Counted from the first letter of the stretch, positions 1-8,996 are shown. The stretch is 64,000 nucleotides of DNA from UBA3775 sp051877895 (GCA_051877895.1 JBJEJI010000010.1:15419-79418); one strand, 5' to 3'. Numbers and translations: made by a program. The notes: generated by a model from the sequence alone, not told the origin.

Positions 1-1257
1 TACGGAATTTACAATAGGCTTACCGTTATAAATTCTCAGAGCGGCTGCAATGACCTCCGGATTAGAAGAATCAATCTGCAAAGGTACATCAACAACACTC
101 TGTACTGCCTTAACAACCTGAACCATAACTTCTTTTTCGTCTATTCCCGGAACGCCTACATTGATATCCAGAATATCGGCTCCGGCCTCTACCTGAGAAA
201 TGGCCTGATTCAATACATAGTCCATTTCATTATTTTTCAATGCTTCCTGAAAACGCTTTTTACCTGTAGGATTAATACGCTCACCAATCACACGCGGCAT
301 ATCAAGATATACGGTTTTGCTTGCGGAGCAGACTGCCGTTTCCGGCTCTTGTCTCTCTACGAAAACTGCATTTTCTCCCTTTTCAGCTATTTCTTTACGG
401 AAATCATCCACTGCAAGGGCAACCTGCATTATATAGTCCGGAGTTGTACCACAGCATCCACCCACCATTTTTATACCTAATGGAAGAAGTTTTCTGATAG
501 AATCTCCGAACTGCTCCGGGGTTACATCATATTTCCCCGTAAGCGGGTCAGGCAGTCCTGCGTTAGGCTTGAACACCAATGGCAGGGTGCATGCTTCTGA
601 TAATTTTTTAACAATAGGTGCCAGTGCATCAGGTCCTAAAGAACAATTTAAACCAATTGCATCTACACCAAGTCCTGCAAGAGTTACCGCCATGCTTTCT
701 GCACTTGTTCCGGTAAATGTTCTCCCATTTGCTTCGAAGGACATAGTTACAATGACCGGCTTGTGAGAATTTTCCTTTGCAGCCAAAACCGCGGCCTTGG
801 TTTCATACAGGTCTGTCATGGTTTCAATTACTATAATATCGGCATTTTCTCCGGCTTTTACTTCTTCCGCAAAAATGTCATAAGCTTCTTCAAAGGACAA
901 ATCCCCTAAAGGCTCAAGCAAAGCTCCGATAGGGCCAATATCAAGGGCTACAAAATTTGCACCACTTTTTTTAGCATTTACAATGGCTGCCTGTATAAGT
1001 GTTTCTACACTTTCACCGGTCCTTGCCATCTTTTTTCTGTTTGCACCAAAAGTATTGGCATAAACCACATCCGCACCTGCTGCTACATAGCCCGCATGAA
1101 TTCTCGTAATAAGGTCCGGATTTGTAAGGTTCAATAATTCAGGAATTCCCCCAACCTCCATGCCGGATGCCTGAAGCTGGGTTCCCATGCCACCATCCAG
1201 AACCAGAAAATCCTTTTTTAATTTATGTAAAAACTTCTCTGTTTTCGTGTTTTTCAT
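1..1257 (-). CDS. metH: Methionine synthase (cobalamin-dependent), C-terminal part beyond window edge
   Basis: Transfers the methyl group of 5-methyl-tetrahydrofolate to homocysteine through cobalamin to make methionine. The visible 419 residues hold the homocysteine-binding barrel, with zinc ligands in GLNCS (about residue 203) and GGCCGT (about residue 265). The start of the pterin-binding domain follows (VIGERINPTG, about residue 324). The ATG at 1257 is preceded by a good GGAGG. The frame runs off the left edge, so the rest of the pterin domain and any cobalamin domain are not visible. It lies 70 bases downstream of the stand-alone activation-domain gene on the same strand, probably one operon. 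Lachnospiraceae MetH commonly lacks the fused reactivation domain, which fits the neighbour. The fold assignment is strong; the exact domain set cannot be seen. Confidence 0.93.
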   Translation of the reverse strand, partial: MKNTKTEKFLHKLKKDFLVLDGGMGTQLQASGMEVGGIPELLNLTNPDLITRIHAGYVAAGADVVYANTFGANRKKMARTGESVETLIQAAIVNAKKSGANFVALDIGPIGALLEPLGDLSFEEAYDIFAEEVKAGENADIIVIETMTDLYETKAAVLAAKENSHKPVIVTMSFEANGRTFTGTSAESMAVTLAGLGVDAIGLNCSLGPDALAPIVKKLSEACTLPLVFKPNAGLPDPLTGKYDVTPEQFGDSIRKLLPLGIKMVGGCCGTTPDYIMQVALAVDDFRKEIAEKGENAVFVERQEPETAVCSASKTVYLDMPRVIGERINPTGKKRFQEALKNNEMDYVLNQAISQVEAGADILDINVGVPGIDEKEVMVQVVKAVQSVVDVPLQIDSSNPEVIAAALRIYNGKPIVNSV

Positions 1258-1327
1258 GTCAAACCTCCAATCAGAATTATTAAATCTTCTCCATTGCTGT
1301 TAATATATTTTACTCATTGAACGAGAC

Positions 1328-2122
1328 TTACATATTATCTGTATTTTCTGCATTATTTGTATTATCTGTATTTTCTGAATTTTTTGAATTTATGGACTCT
1401 TTCACATTTTTATTGGCCATGGAACATTTTCCCGCAGCTTTACATTTACTGCACACACTTTCATCTCCGCAGCCTCCCTTCTCCGGGATAAAAGAACTGA
1501 AGTTTCCCGTTTTCATATCATGTTTCAAAAATTCGTCCAGGGTTTTCAATCCGAAAACAGCGGTTACGGTCTTTGTGGGTGTCAGCATTCCGCCCTCTGT
1601 CAGACTGACGCCGCACCTTTTTCCGGCATCAATACAGTCCAGAAATTCTCTCTGTATGGTCAGAGGCAAATCTCCGTAGCCCGGACTGAACCTCATTGTC
1701 TGTACATATTCCGGCAGTCTTTCTCTTATATATGCCTGAACATCATCACAGACCTGGTCGATTGCCACGCTTGCACAGGCATCATAAACCAGTGCCAGAG
1801 GCATATTTTTTATTTGCAGAGTTCTGATTCTGGTATCAATGAACCCCGAAAGGGTTACACACATCAGTACACCTTTTTCACAACCCTTAAGCAGCTTTGC
1901 AATATCACTGCCCGGAAGCACAATGCTTACCTCATCAAAACCGATTCCGTCTTCTTTAATAATAATATCATATATACCGCAGACATAACTGATTTCACTG
2001 TCTTTTTTAAGAAGTTCCTCTGCTTCGTCAATGAGACCATTCATAACATCATTCATGTCCTCAGGTTTCATGCCAAGATATCTGGCAACAATTTTTCTGT
2101 CAATATTCTTTACTTCTATCAT
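1328..2122 (-). CDS. Stand-alone methionine synthase activation (AdoMet-binding) domain protein
   Basis: Encodes 264 residues resembling the C-terminal reactivation domain of MetH, which binds AdoMet and remethylates cob(II)alamin. The family signature RFSPGYGDLPL is at about residues 144-154. After the domain comes a cysteine group (218, 224, 227, 233) that could bind zinc or an Fe-S cluster. A low-complexity tail rich in Asn/Glu/Thr/Asp follows, encoded by imperfect 12-base repeats. The ATG at 2122 has GGAGG six bases upstream. It is the first gene of a probable operon with metH, consistent with a split MetH system in which reactivation acts in trans. The cysteine cluster and repetitive tail are not part of the classical domain and their role is unknown. 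Confidence 0.88.
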   Translation of the reverse strand: MIEVKNIDRKIVARYLGMKPEDMNDVMNGLIDEAEELLKKDSEISYVCGIYDIIIKEDGIGFDEVSIVLPGSDIAKLLKGCEKGVLMCVTLSGFIDTRIRTLQIKNMPLALVYDACASVAIDQVCDDVQAYIRERLPEYVQTMRFSPGYGDLPLTIQREFLDCIDAGKRCGVSLTEGGMLTPTKTVTAVFGLKTLDEFLKHDMKTGNFSSFIPEKGGCGDESVCSKCKAAGKCSMANKNVKESINSKNSENTDNTNNAENTDNM

Positions 2123-2133
2123 AATTCCTCCGT

Positions 2134-2214
2134 ACGTGCATGTCGTAAAAATTCAATTTCTTCGGATTTTTATACGCACGTCAAACAGCCGGGCATAGCG
2201 ATGTCCAGCTTGAC
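2134..2214 (-). promoter_or_regulatory. Structured 5' leader of the MetH-activator/metH operon
   Basis: On the minus strand the leader folds into a long hairpin (2180-2214: GTCA+AGCTGG pairing with CCGGCT+TGAC). A second hairpin follows (ACGTGCGT at 2174-2181 with ATGCACGT at 2134-2141) and ends directly before the ribosome binding site ACGGAGG. The two share two bases and could compete. The predicted transcription start lies at the first hairpin. I do not see the S-box core, THF or cobalamin riboswitch signatures. The structure is visible in the sequence; a regulatory role is inference. Confidence 0.4.
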
Positions 2215-2216
2215 TC

Positions 2217-2245
2217 ATTCTACCACACTTTATTTTATCAGTAAA
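2217..2245 (-). promoter_or_regulatory. Sigma-A-type promoter of the MetH-activator/metH operon
   Basis: Minus-strand TTTACT (2240-2245), 17-base spacer, TAGAAT (2217-2222). A start about seven bases downstream places the 5' end at the base of the leader hairpin. Confidence 0.5.
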
Positions 2246-2305
2246 TAAGCAGTTTCTTAAGACTTTCTTAGAGTTTACCGAATTATTTGTGCATTTTTAT
2301 GATTA

Positions 2306-2343
2306 TAAGAAAAAAAGAGCAGATGCCCCACACATCTGCTCTT
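2306..2343 (-). terminator. Intrinsic terminator after glgD
   Basis: Perfect 11-bp stem AAGAGCAGATG/CATCTGCTCTT (2315-2325 and 2333-2343) with a seven-base loop. On the minus strand it is followed by a T-rich run. It ends the glgC-glgD operon. Confidence 0.85.
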
Positions 2344-2379
2344 ATAAATTTCGTATACCCTTTTCTCTCCGACCGAGGA

Positions 2380-3501
2380 CTAAATGTATCTGTCGTCTTT
2401 TTTCTCAACGACAATCTTAATTTCATCCGGACTTCCAATCAGCTTCTGTCCTGCATGAATGGAACTGTGCGCTTCAACAATGCAGTTTTCAATGTAAGTG
2501 TTATCTCCGATGTGAACATCATTGAGAATAATGGAATTCTTAATTACGCAATTGTCTCCCACGTAAACTTCCTTAAACACAATGGAATTTTCCACAACGC
2601 CGTTTACAATGGTTCCGGAGGCAATCAGGCTGTTCTTTACCTTTGCCCTTGGATTGTATTTTGCAGGAGGAAGGTCATCCACCTTGGAATATACATCAGG
2701 ATGAGACTTGAAGAAGTAATCTCTTACGTCCTTCTTTAAGAAATCCATGTTTGTTTTGTAATAGGAATCAACTGTTGCTATATTTGACCAGTAGCCTTCC
2801 ATTTTGTATGCCATTATCTTCTTTGTTTCTGCGTAGCGTACCAGAATTCCTCTTACAAAATCAAACTGATCTTCTGCAATCGCAGCTTCACACATTTCAA
2901 TCAGAAGTCTTCTTCTTATAACGTATACACCGGTAGAAACAAGTCTTGAATCAGACTTAACAGGCTTTTCTTCAAACGAAGTAATCCTGTTATTCTCATC
3001 AACTTTTGCCGTACCAAATCTGGAAATGTCCATATCCGGTTCTGCTTCTTTCACAACAACTGTGATGTCTGCCCCTGTTTCAATGTGATAATCAATCACT
3101 TTGCTGTAATCCAGTTTATACACACCATCACCGGAGGCAATGACTACATACGGCTCATGGCACTCTCTGATAAAATCAAGATTCTGATAAATAGAATCCA
3201 GTGTACCTCTGTACCAGAAACTGTTATCTGTTGTAATGGTAGGTGCAAAGGTGTATAAACCTCCCTGTTTACGTCCAAAATCCCACCACTTGGATGAGCT
3301 TAAATGTTCATGGAGTGAACGGCTGTTGTACTGTGTCAGCACTGCTACTTTTTGAATGTGGGAGTTAGTCATGTTACTGAGTGCAAAGTCAATACTTCTG
3401 TAGCTTCCTGCAACAGGCATTGCTGCAATGGCTCTTTTATTGGATAACTCCTTCATTCTTGACGAATTACCGCCGGCTAAAATTATACCTATTGCTTTCA
3501 T
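2380..3501 (-). CDS. glgD: Glucose-1-phosphate adenylyltransferase subunit GlgD
   Basis: 373-residue partner of GlgC in bacterial glycogen synthesis. It has the nucleotidyltransferase fold at the N-terminus (LAGGNSSRM near residue 8) and left-handed beta-helix hexapeptides at the C-terminus. The GGxGxRL loop and the KPAV-type segment of GlgC are replaced here (GGNSSRM; RAIAAMP). That fits the known picture of Firmicutes GlgD as a subunit with little or no activity of its own that stimulates GlgC. Its ATG overlaps the last four bases of glgC, so the two are translationally coupled, and a strong terminator follows. Confidence 0.93.
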   Translation of the reverse strand: MKAIGIILAGGNSSRMKELSNKRAIAAMPVAGSYRSIDFALSNMTNSHIQKVAVLTQYNSRSLHEHLSSSKWWDFGRKQGGLYTFAPTITTDNSFWYRGTLDSIYQNLDFIRECHEPYVVIASGDGVYKLDYSKVIDYHIETGADITVVVKEAEPDMDISRFGTAKVDENNRITSFEEKPVKSDSRLVSTGVYVIRRRLLIEMCEAAIAEDQFDFVRGILVRYAETKKIMAYKMEGYWSNIATVDSYYKTNMDFLKKDVRDYFFKSHPDVYSKVDDLPPAKYNPRAKVKNSLIASGTIVNGVVENSIVFKEVYVGDNCVIKNSIILNDVHIGDNTYIENCIVEAHSSIHAGQKLIGSPDEIKIVVEKKDDRYI

Positions 3502-4772
3502 TGTCTGTCACCTGCCTTAATCAAACTTCCACCGCTTGGGAGCACACCGTTGATATAGTCATCATCACAGGTGCCACCACTGATTACAGTGTTTTTACCA
3601 ATCACAACACCATCCGGAATTACTGAATCTTCTCCAACCGTTACAAGACCATCTCCATAAATCTTTGGTTGTAATTCATTCGGCACGGATTCTCCCACAC
3701 CAATTTTACAGTTCTTACCAACAACAACATTCTCGGCAATAATTGCTTTTTCCATGTAGGTTCCTGCACCGATAACGGTATTCTTCATGATGATAGAATC
3801 TTTAACTACCGCACCGGCTTCAATGGTTACACCGGCAGCGATTACAGAATTATGTACTTCGCCGTAAATTTCTGTACCTTCACCAATAATTGCACGATTA
3901 ATTACGGCACTGTCTGCTACATACTGAGGTCTGATAATGTCACTCTTGGTATAGATTTTCCAGAATTCATCATAAAGATCAAAAACCGGAACCATGTCAA
4001 TAAGTTCCATATTGGCAGCCCAGTAAGAGCCTAAAGTTCCTACATCCTTCCAGTATCCCTTGAATTCGTAGGCAAACACCCTGTCTCCCTTGTTATGACA
4101 ATAAGGGATAATGTGCTTACCGAAATCACAACCCGGCTGATCCTGAAGCTTAATCAGTGCCTCCTTCAGTACTTTCCATGTAAAAATGTAAATACCCATG
4201 GAAGCAAGATTACTTCTTGGATTCTTTGGTTTCTCTTCAAACTCAGTGATACGCATGTCGTCATCGGTGATAACCACACCAAAACGACTTGCTTCTTCCC
4301 AAGGAACCTGAATGGTAGCAAGCGTAATATCTGCATTGTTTCTCTTATGGTAATCAAGCATCTCTTCATAGTCCATCTTGTAGATGTGGTCACCGCCTAA
4401 AACAAGTACATACTCAGGATTAAAGTGCTCCATATACTTTAAGTTCTGGAAAATGGCGTTAGCAGTTCCGCTGTACCATTCTGCGTTTGTACTCTTTTCG
4501 TAAGGAGGAAGAATGGAAACACCTCCTACATTACGATCCAAATCCCACGGAATACCGATTCCGATGTGGTTATTGAGCTTGAGGGGTTGGTACTGGGTAA
4601 GAACACCTACTGTATCAACGCCCGAATTAATGCAGTTGCTAAGCGGGAAATCGATAATTGAATACTTTCCACCAAAACCAACTGCCGGTTTTGCAACGCC
4701 TGATGTCAGCACGCCAAGTCGTGAACCTTGTCCACCTGCGAGCAGCATGGCTATCATTTCTTTCTTAATCAC
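3498..4772 (-). CDS. glgC: Glucose-1-phosphate adenylyltransferase catalytic subunit GlgC
   Basis: Makes ADP-glucose from ATP and glucose-1-phosphate, the committed step of glycogen synthesis. It has the canonical LLAGGQGSRLGVL loop, the KPAVGFGG segment, GGDHIYKMDY (catalytic Asp region) and FEEKP with the sugar-binding Lys, then a C-terminal beta-helix. The start is GTG at 4772, chosen because GAGGTGG lies seven bases upstream and no better ATG precedes the AGG motif. It is the first gene of glgC-glgD. A glycogen phosphorylase gene lies about 38 kb away in the same window. Confidence 0.95.
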   Translation of the reverse strand: MIKKEMIAMLLAGGQGSRLGVLTSGVAKPAVGFGGKYSIIDFPLSNCINSGVDTVGVLTQYQPLKLNNHIGIGIPWDLDRNVGGVSILPPYEKSTNAEWYSGTANAIFQNLKYMEHFNPEYVLVLGGDHIYKMDYEEMLDYHKRNNADITLATIQVPWEEASRFGVVITDDDMRITEFEEKPKNPRSNLASMGIYIFTWKVLKEALIKLQDQPGCDFGKHIIPYCHNKGDRVFAYEFKGYWKDVGTLGSYWAANMELIDMVPVFDLYDEFWKIYTKSDIIRPQYVADSAVINRAIIGEGTEIYGEVHNSVIAAGVTIEAGAVVKDSIIMKNTVIGAGTYMEKAIIAENVVVGKNCKIGVGESVPNELQPKIYGDGLVTVGEDSVIPDGVVIGKNTVISGGTCDDDYINGVLPSGGSLIKAGDRQ

Positions 4773-4809
4773 GTGACTCCACCTCGTAATTTTTCTTTAT
4801 AATACAGCA

Positions 4810-4838
4810 AGTATACCATAGTTATTTTAATTTGTGAA
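4810..4838 (-). promoter_or_regulatory. glgC promoter with extended -10
   Basis: Minus strand TTCACA (4833-4838), 17-base spacer, TGG-TATACT (-10 at 4810-4815). It lies in the AT-rich 366-base divergent region between glgC and murC; otherwise I see only AT-rich DNA there. Confidence 0.65.
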
Positions 4839-5048
4839 CAATTTTTTATAAAAAAAACCGACAAAAAATGGTTATTTTGGGCAATTTACACAAATTTGAC
4901 ATAACAAACTGCTTTATCAATACTTTTCGCAAAGATATTTCACCCAAATCCGCCTTCATTTTTCTTCATTTATACATAAATCTCTACAAATTTTCATCTT
5001 TTTTGCTGCTTTCGTAACAAAACAGATATTTTTTACTGTAAAATCATA

Positions 5049-5076
5049 TTGATTTTGGAGAGAAAAATGGTATCAT
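5049..5076 (+). promoter_or_regulatory. murC promoter
   Basis: TTGATT (5049-5054), 16-base spacer, TATCAT (5071-5076), about 60 bases before the chosen ATG. Confidence 0.5.
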
Positions 5077-5138
5077 AAGTCTGAGGGTTTGAAAAATTGA
5101 ACTTTATTAAAGAAAAATTACAAGGAAGGGATATTCCC

Positions 5139-6542
5139 ATGTATCAGATAGATATTAACAAGCCGGTACATATTCATTTTATCGGAATAGGCGGCATAAG
5201 CATGAGCGGTCTGGCTGCTCTTTTAGCATCAAAAGGCTTTACTGTAAGCGGTTCAGACAGAGGTGCAAGCCCAATTACAAAAACGTTGGAGTCTCACGGA
5301 ATAAAAGTCTGTATCGGCCAGTCAGCTTCCAACATTTCAGATGATATTGACGTAGTGGTCTATACCGCTGCTATTCACCCGGACAATCCGGAATATGCAG
5401 CCTGTGTGGAAAAAGGACTTCCGCTTATGGACAGAGCAACACTTCTCGGTCAGATTTGCAAATTCTATAACACTTCCATCGGAGTTGCAGGAACACATGG
5501 AAAAACTACAACAACTTCAATGCTTTCCATGATACTTCTTAATGCCAATTCAGATCCAACAATTTCCGTTGGCGGCATTCTTCCCGCCATCGGTGGCAAT
5601 TTAAGAATCGGAAATGGTGACAGTTTTCTTTTTGAAGCCTGCGAATATACCAACAGCTTTTTAAAATTTTACCCAACAGATGAAATCATCCTTAATATAG
5701 AAGCAGACCACCTGGATTTCTTTAAAGATTTAAATGAAATTCGCCAATCCTTCCGAAAGTATGCTCTTTTGCTTCCGGAAACAGGTCATCTCGTAATAAA
5801 TGGGGAAATAAATAATTATAAAGAAATAACTGAAGGTGTGAAATGTAAAATTTCCACCTATGGTCTCCTGGCAGAAGGTCAGGATTATCATTCCTGCGAT
5901 TATAATTACACCGCTGCCAACATATCCTTTGACGAATTCGGCAAGGCAACTTACGATCTTGTTGAAAATGGCAGTATTATTAAAACAATTACTCTTGGTG
6001 TTCCGGGAATTCACAACGTTTCAAATTCGCTGGCAGCTGCCGCTCTTGCACTGAATCTCGGAATAAGTGCCGATGCAATTGCCGGCGGACTGTTTGGCTT
6101 TACCGGTACAGAAAGACGTTTTCAGAAGAAAGGTGAAATTTGCGGCATTACCATCATCGATGATTATGCACATCATCCTACCGAAATTTCCGCAACACTC
6201 TCTACAGCGAAAAAATACAATGCCAAAAATGTATGGTGTGTTTTCCAGCCTCACACCTACTCAAGAACCAAAGCTCTAAGGCAGGAGTTTGTCAATGCTC
6301 TTAGTGGTGCCGACAAAGTGGTTCTGGCAAAGATTTATGCGGCACGTGAAATTGATACCGGCGAAATCAGTTCAGCAGATTTATGTGAAGATTTGAAAAA
6401 AGCCGGTGTAGAAGCTTATTACTTCCCTACTTTTGACGAAATTGAAAATTTTTTATTAAAAACTTTAACCACCGACGATTTGTTGATAACCATGGGAGCC
6501 GGAGATATAGTAAAAGTAGGGGAACACCTGCTTGGAAACTGA
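5139..6542 (+). CDS. murC: UDP-N-acetylmuramate--L-alanine ligase
   Basis: Adds L-alanine to UDP-MurNAc in cytoplasmic peptidoglycan precursor synthesis. 467 residues. N-terminal Rossmann-like motif HFIGIGGISMSG, ATP loop GTHGKTTTT (about residue 117), central ligase domain and the C-terminal Mur domain (DDYAHHPTE, FQPHTYSRT). The ATG at 5139 is preferred because GGAAGGG lies nine bases upstream; an in-frame TTG at 5097 would add 14 residues with no family support. It is followed immediately by DnaA boxes and by replication genes on the same strand. Confidence 0.95.
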   Translation: MYQIDINKPVHIHFIGIGGISMSGLAALLASKGFTVSGSDRGASPITKTLESHGIKVCIGQSASNISDDIDVVVYTAAIHPDNPEYAACVEKGLPLMDRATLLGQICKFYNTSIGVAGTHGKTTTTSMLSMILLNANSDPTISVGGILPAIGGNLRIGNGDSFLFEACEYTNSFLKFYPTDEIILNIEADHLDFFKDLNEIRQSFRKYALLLPETGHLVINGEINNYKEITEGVKCKISTYGLLAEGQDYHSCDYNYTAANISFDEFGKATYDLVENGSIIKTITLGVPGIHNVSNSLAAAALALNLGISADAIAGGLFGFTGTERRFQKKGEICGITIIDDYAHHPTEISATLSTAKKYNAKNVWCVFQPHTYSRTKALRQEFVNALSGADKVVLAKIYAAREIDTGEISSADLCEDLKKAGVEAYYFPTFDEIENFLLKTLTTDDLLITMGAGDIVKVGEHLLGN

Positions 6543-6543
6543 A

Positions 6544-6707
6544 TTATCCACTTTATCCACAGCCCGAGGGGTCTTCCCCCCACTGTGGATAATTTTTTGT
6601 CCTAATTTTAAAAATTATGTCGCATTTTTCCCATAAAATATGGACTTTTCGCCACTTCGACAAAAACTTTAAAAATATGCTCCACAGAGTTATCCACTTT
6701 ATCCACA
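6544..6707 (+). promoter_or_regulatory. Cluster of DnaA boxes upstream of the dnaD/dnaC-like genes
   Basis: Five nonamers match TTATNCAC(A/T): TTATCCACT 6544-6552, TTATCCACA 6553-6561, TTATCCACA inverted at 6584-6592, TTATCCACT 6690-6698 and TTATCCACA 6699-6707. The 18-mer TTATCCACTTTATCCACA occurs twice, 146 bases apart, with an AT-rich stretch between. The sites lie between murC and the dnaD-like gene, so DnaA could regulate the replication genes there. An origin-like role cannot be excluded. The box sequences are direct observation; binding is inference. Confidence 0.7.
6553..6598 (+). terminator. murC terminator built from two inverted DnaA boxes
   Basis: Ten-bp stem TTATCCACAG (6553-6562) / CTGTGGATAA (6583-6592), with a G/C-rich inner part and followed by TTTTTT. 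Both arms are perfect DnaA boxes, so the terminator and the DnaA sites coincide. Confidence 0.75.
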
Positions 6708-6835
6708 ATCTCATTCTACAATCAACACATAAAAAATTGCCTATTTTAATTTAAAAATTACTGTGCTATAATGAGCCACGCAACACTCCCTAAAAGGGGG
6801 TAGTGAGGGTCAAAAGAGGGGCGAGAGAATATATT

Positions 6836-7981
6836 ATGTGCAAGATTACTTCATGTGGGTTAAATAACGGAATTACCATTGTATCAAATCGTTTTATTGA
6901 CGAATATCTGGTCGATGCCAGCGGTTTAAATCTAAAGGTATACCTGTACCTGTTACGCTATACCTATGTTCCGGAGGCAGATATTTCTCTTAAGAACATT
7001 GCACACTCTTTGGATATTACCGAGAGTCAGGTAGTCAAGTCCTTGAAATACTGGCAGAAACTTTCTCTGCTTGATTTTACTTTGGACGATAACAACGAAA
7101 TCAAACGCATCAGCATTGCAGATGTAAATACTGTAGCGGACAAGGCTGATGCAGAAACCACAGCAACAGTTTCTGAAACCGACCGAAAACCAAGTGCTCC
7201 AATTCAGGAAAAGGTGTTTCCGCACTACTCTCCTGAGCAGATTAATGTTATCAGCGATGACCAGCACTTTAAAAAACTGCTCAACATTGTGGAAAGATAC
7301 CTTGCTCCAAAAACAATGGGCTTCAGTGATATTAACACCCTTGCAGGAATCTACGAAGGTTTTGGCTTTTCCGATGAATTAATCTGTCATCTTTATGATT
7401 ACTGTCACTCTAGTGGCAGTTGCGACCATCGTTATGTTGAAAAGGTGGCTACATCCTGGGCTGAAAAGAACATTCGAACCATAGATGATGCACAATATGA
7501 AGAACAGTTTTATGACAAAACATTACTGGGAATTCGTAAATCACTGGGAATTACCCACGGTTTCAAACAGACTCAGCTTAATTCAATCAAAAACTGGATA
7601 TACGAATACAGGCTTCCTGATGACGTTATTATAGCCGCCTGCGATAAGGCCGCAATTGCTGAAGTTGACAAGCCTTTTGCATATGCATCGAAAATCATTG
7701 AATCATGGCATAAAAGCGGAGTAAAATCCCTTGAAGACATTGATAAATTCGATCTGCAGCATAGCAATGAGACTGCAAAGAAAAAAAGTGCAGGAAAAAC
7801 TGCTTCCGGAACAAAAAGTGTTCCTTATAATCAGTTTAATGATTATCACCAGAGGACCTACACTCCCGAGGAAGAAGCTGAATTAGAAAGAAAACTGATT
7901 TTAAGAAATTCCCATACTCAGGAAGAACGTGATGCCCTGGCAGACAGACTGAGAGCTGAAAGAGAAGCTGTTTCCGAATAG
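6836..7981 (+). CDS. DnaD-domain replication protein
   Basis: About 381 residues. The N-terminal region looks like a winged-helix DnaD domain (KVYLYLLRYTY, then a recognition-helix-like stretch near residues 45-65). A variable linker leads to a DnaD/DnaB_2 C-terminal domain around residues 230-310 (QLNSIKNWIYEYRLPDDVI, FAYASKIIESW). Such proteins help DnaA open the origin and recruit the helicase loader. The ATG at 6836 is chosen over a GTG at 6803 because family members start near this point; the ribosome binding site is weak (GAGAG). The next gene, 31 bases on, is the loader ATPase. Confidence 0.85.
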   Translation: MCKITSCGLNNGITIVSNRFIDEYLVDASGLNLKVYLYLLRYTYVPEADISLKNIAHSLDITESQVVKSLKYWQKLSLLDFTLDDNNEIKRISIADVNTVADKADAETTATVSETDRKPSAPIQEKVFPHYSPEQINVISDDQHFKKLLNIVERYLAPKTMGFSDINTLAGIYEGFGFSDELICHLYDYCHSSGSCDHRYVEKVATSWAEKNIRTIDDAQYEEQFYDKTLLGIRKSLGITHGFKQTQLNSIKNWIYEYRLPDDVIIAACDKAAIAEVDKPFAYASKIIESWHKSGVKSLEDIDKFDLQHSNETAKKKSAGKTASGTKSVPYNQFNDYHQRTYTPEEEAELERKLILRNSHTQEERDALADRLRAEREAVSE

Positions 7982-8012
7982 AATCCTTTTCCAAAACCAC
8001 GAGGAGGTCCAA

Positions 8013-8996
8013 ATGCTTACCGATTCACAACAAAATGCAATTACCAGAATATATGATAACAGACGTACTGCCGCCGTTCGCTTAAAAGACAGTCGAATTG
8101 AGGAACTTTATCTTGCAAATCCGGAAATCAAAGAAATTGATGATGAATTGCGAAGGGGTTCCATTCAGGCAGGTATTCTGGCGGTAAAAGGAAACACTTC
8201 CGGTCTTGATTCACTGAGAGCCAGGAATGACAGTCTCATAGGAAAAAAGAAAAAGCTCATTAAAGCTGCAGGTTTTCCAGAGGATTATCTGGAAAATATT
8301 TACCAGTGTCCTTTGTGCAAAGACACCGGAAAAACGGAGGAAGGCAGGTGCATCTGCTACAGCCGTACCATTATTAATGAATTTTTTCTTACGGACGAAC
8401 GTCGCAAACTCCTTGAAAGAGAAAACTTTAAAACTCTTGATGAAACCCTTTACAGTAGGGAAATAATTGATAAAGAAAGCGGACAAACAGAATATCAGAT
8501 AGCTCAGGACAGTATCATCACAGCTCTTAACTTTGCAGGTAATTTCGGCAATGAATTTACAAATCTGCTGATTACAGGAAATGCAGGCACCGGAAAAACA
8601 TTTCTTGCCAATTGTATTGCAAAAAAACTCATTGAAAAAGGGATTTCAGTTCTCTATCTTTCCGCAGTAGACTTTTTTGACTTATGCCGAAACTATCGTA
8701 CTGCACAGCAGGATGAAATGAAGAATGCTGCCAATGAGCTGAATTTTGTTTTAAATGCAGAATGTCTGATTATTGATGACCTTGGAACAGAAAGCGGAAC
8801 CGCTGCTACAAACTCACAACTTTTCAACTGTATCGAAAAAAGGTATTTAAAGCAACTGTCTACAGTAATAACCACTAATTTAACCAAAGAAGATTTGGGT
8901 ACAAGATATTCAGACCGTATACGCTCAAGGCTTCTGGCAAACTATAAATATCTGAAAATGCCCGGCAAAGACAAACGGACACAATGCCGGATTTAG
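8013..8996 (+). CDS. DnaC/DnaI-like AAA+ helicase loader
   Basis: 327-residue ATPase related to DnaI/DnaC that loads the replicative helicase. It has an N-terminal helical part, a zinc-binding knot with Cys 99, 102, 113 and 115, Walker A GNAGTGKT (189-196), Walker B LIIDDLG (252-258) and a sensor/arginine-finger region (RYSDRIRSRL) near the end. The start at 8013 has GAGGAGG upstream. Co-directional with the dnaD-like gene, 31 bases apart, so a two-gene replication initiation operon is likely. The name dnaC or dnaI depends on convention, so no symbol is given. Confidence 0.92.
   Translation: MLTDSQQNAITRIYDNRRTAAVRLKDSRIEELYLANPEIKEIDDELRRGSIQAGILAVKGNTSGLDSLRARNDSLIGKKKKLIKAAGFPEDYLENIYQCPLCKDTGKTEEGRCICYSRTIINEFFLTDERRKLLERENFKTLDETLYSREIIDKESGQTEYQIAQDSIITALNFAGNFGNEFTNLLITGNAGTGKTFLANCIAKKLIEKGISVLYLSAVDFFDLCRNYRTAQQDEMKNAANELNFVLNAECLIIDDLGTESGTAATNSQLFNCIEKRYLKQLSTVITTNLTKEDLGTRYSDRIRSRLLANYKYLKMPGKDKRTQCRI

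Noticed and set aside
1520..2248. 242-residue + strand frame
   Set aside because: Antisense to the MetH activation gene, which has a clear family signature.
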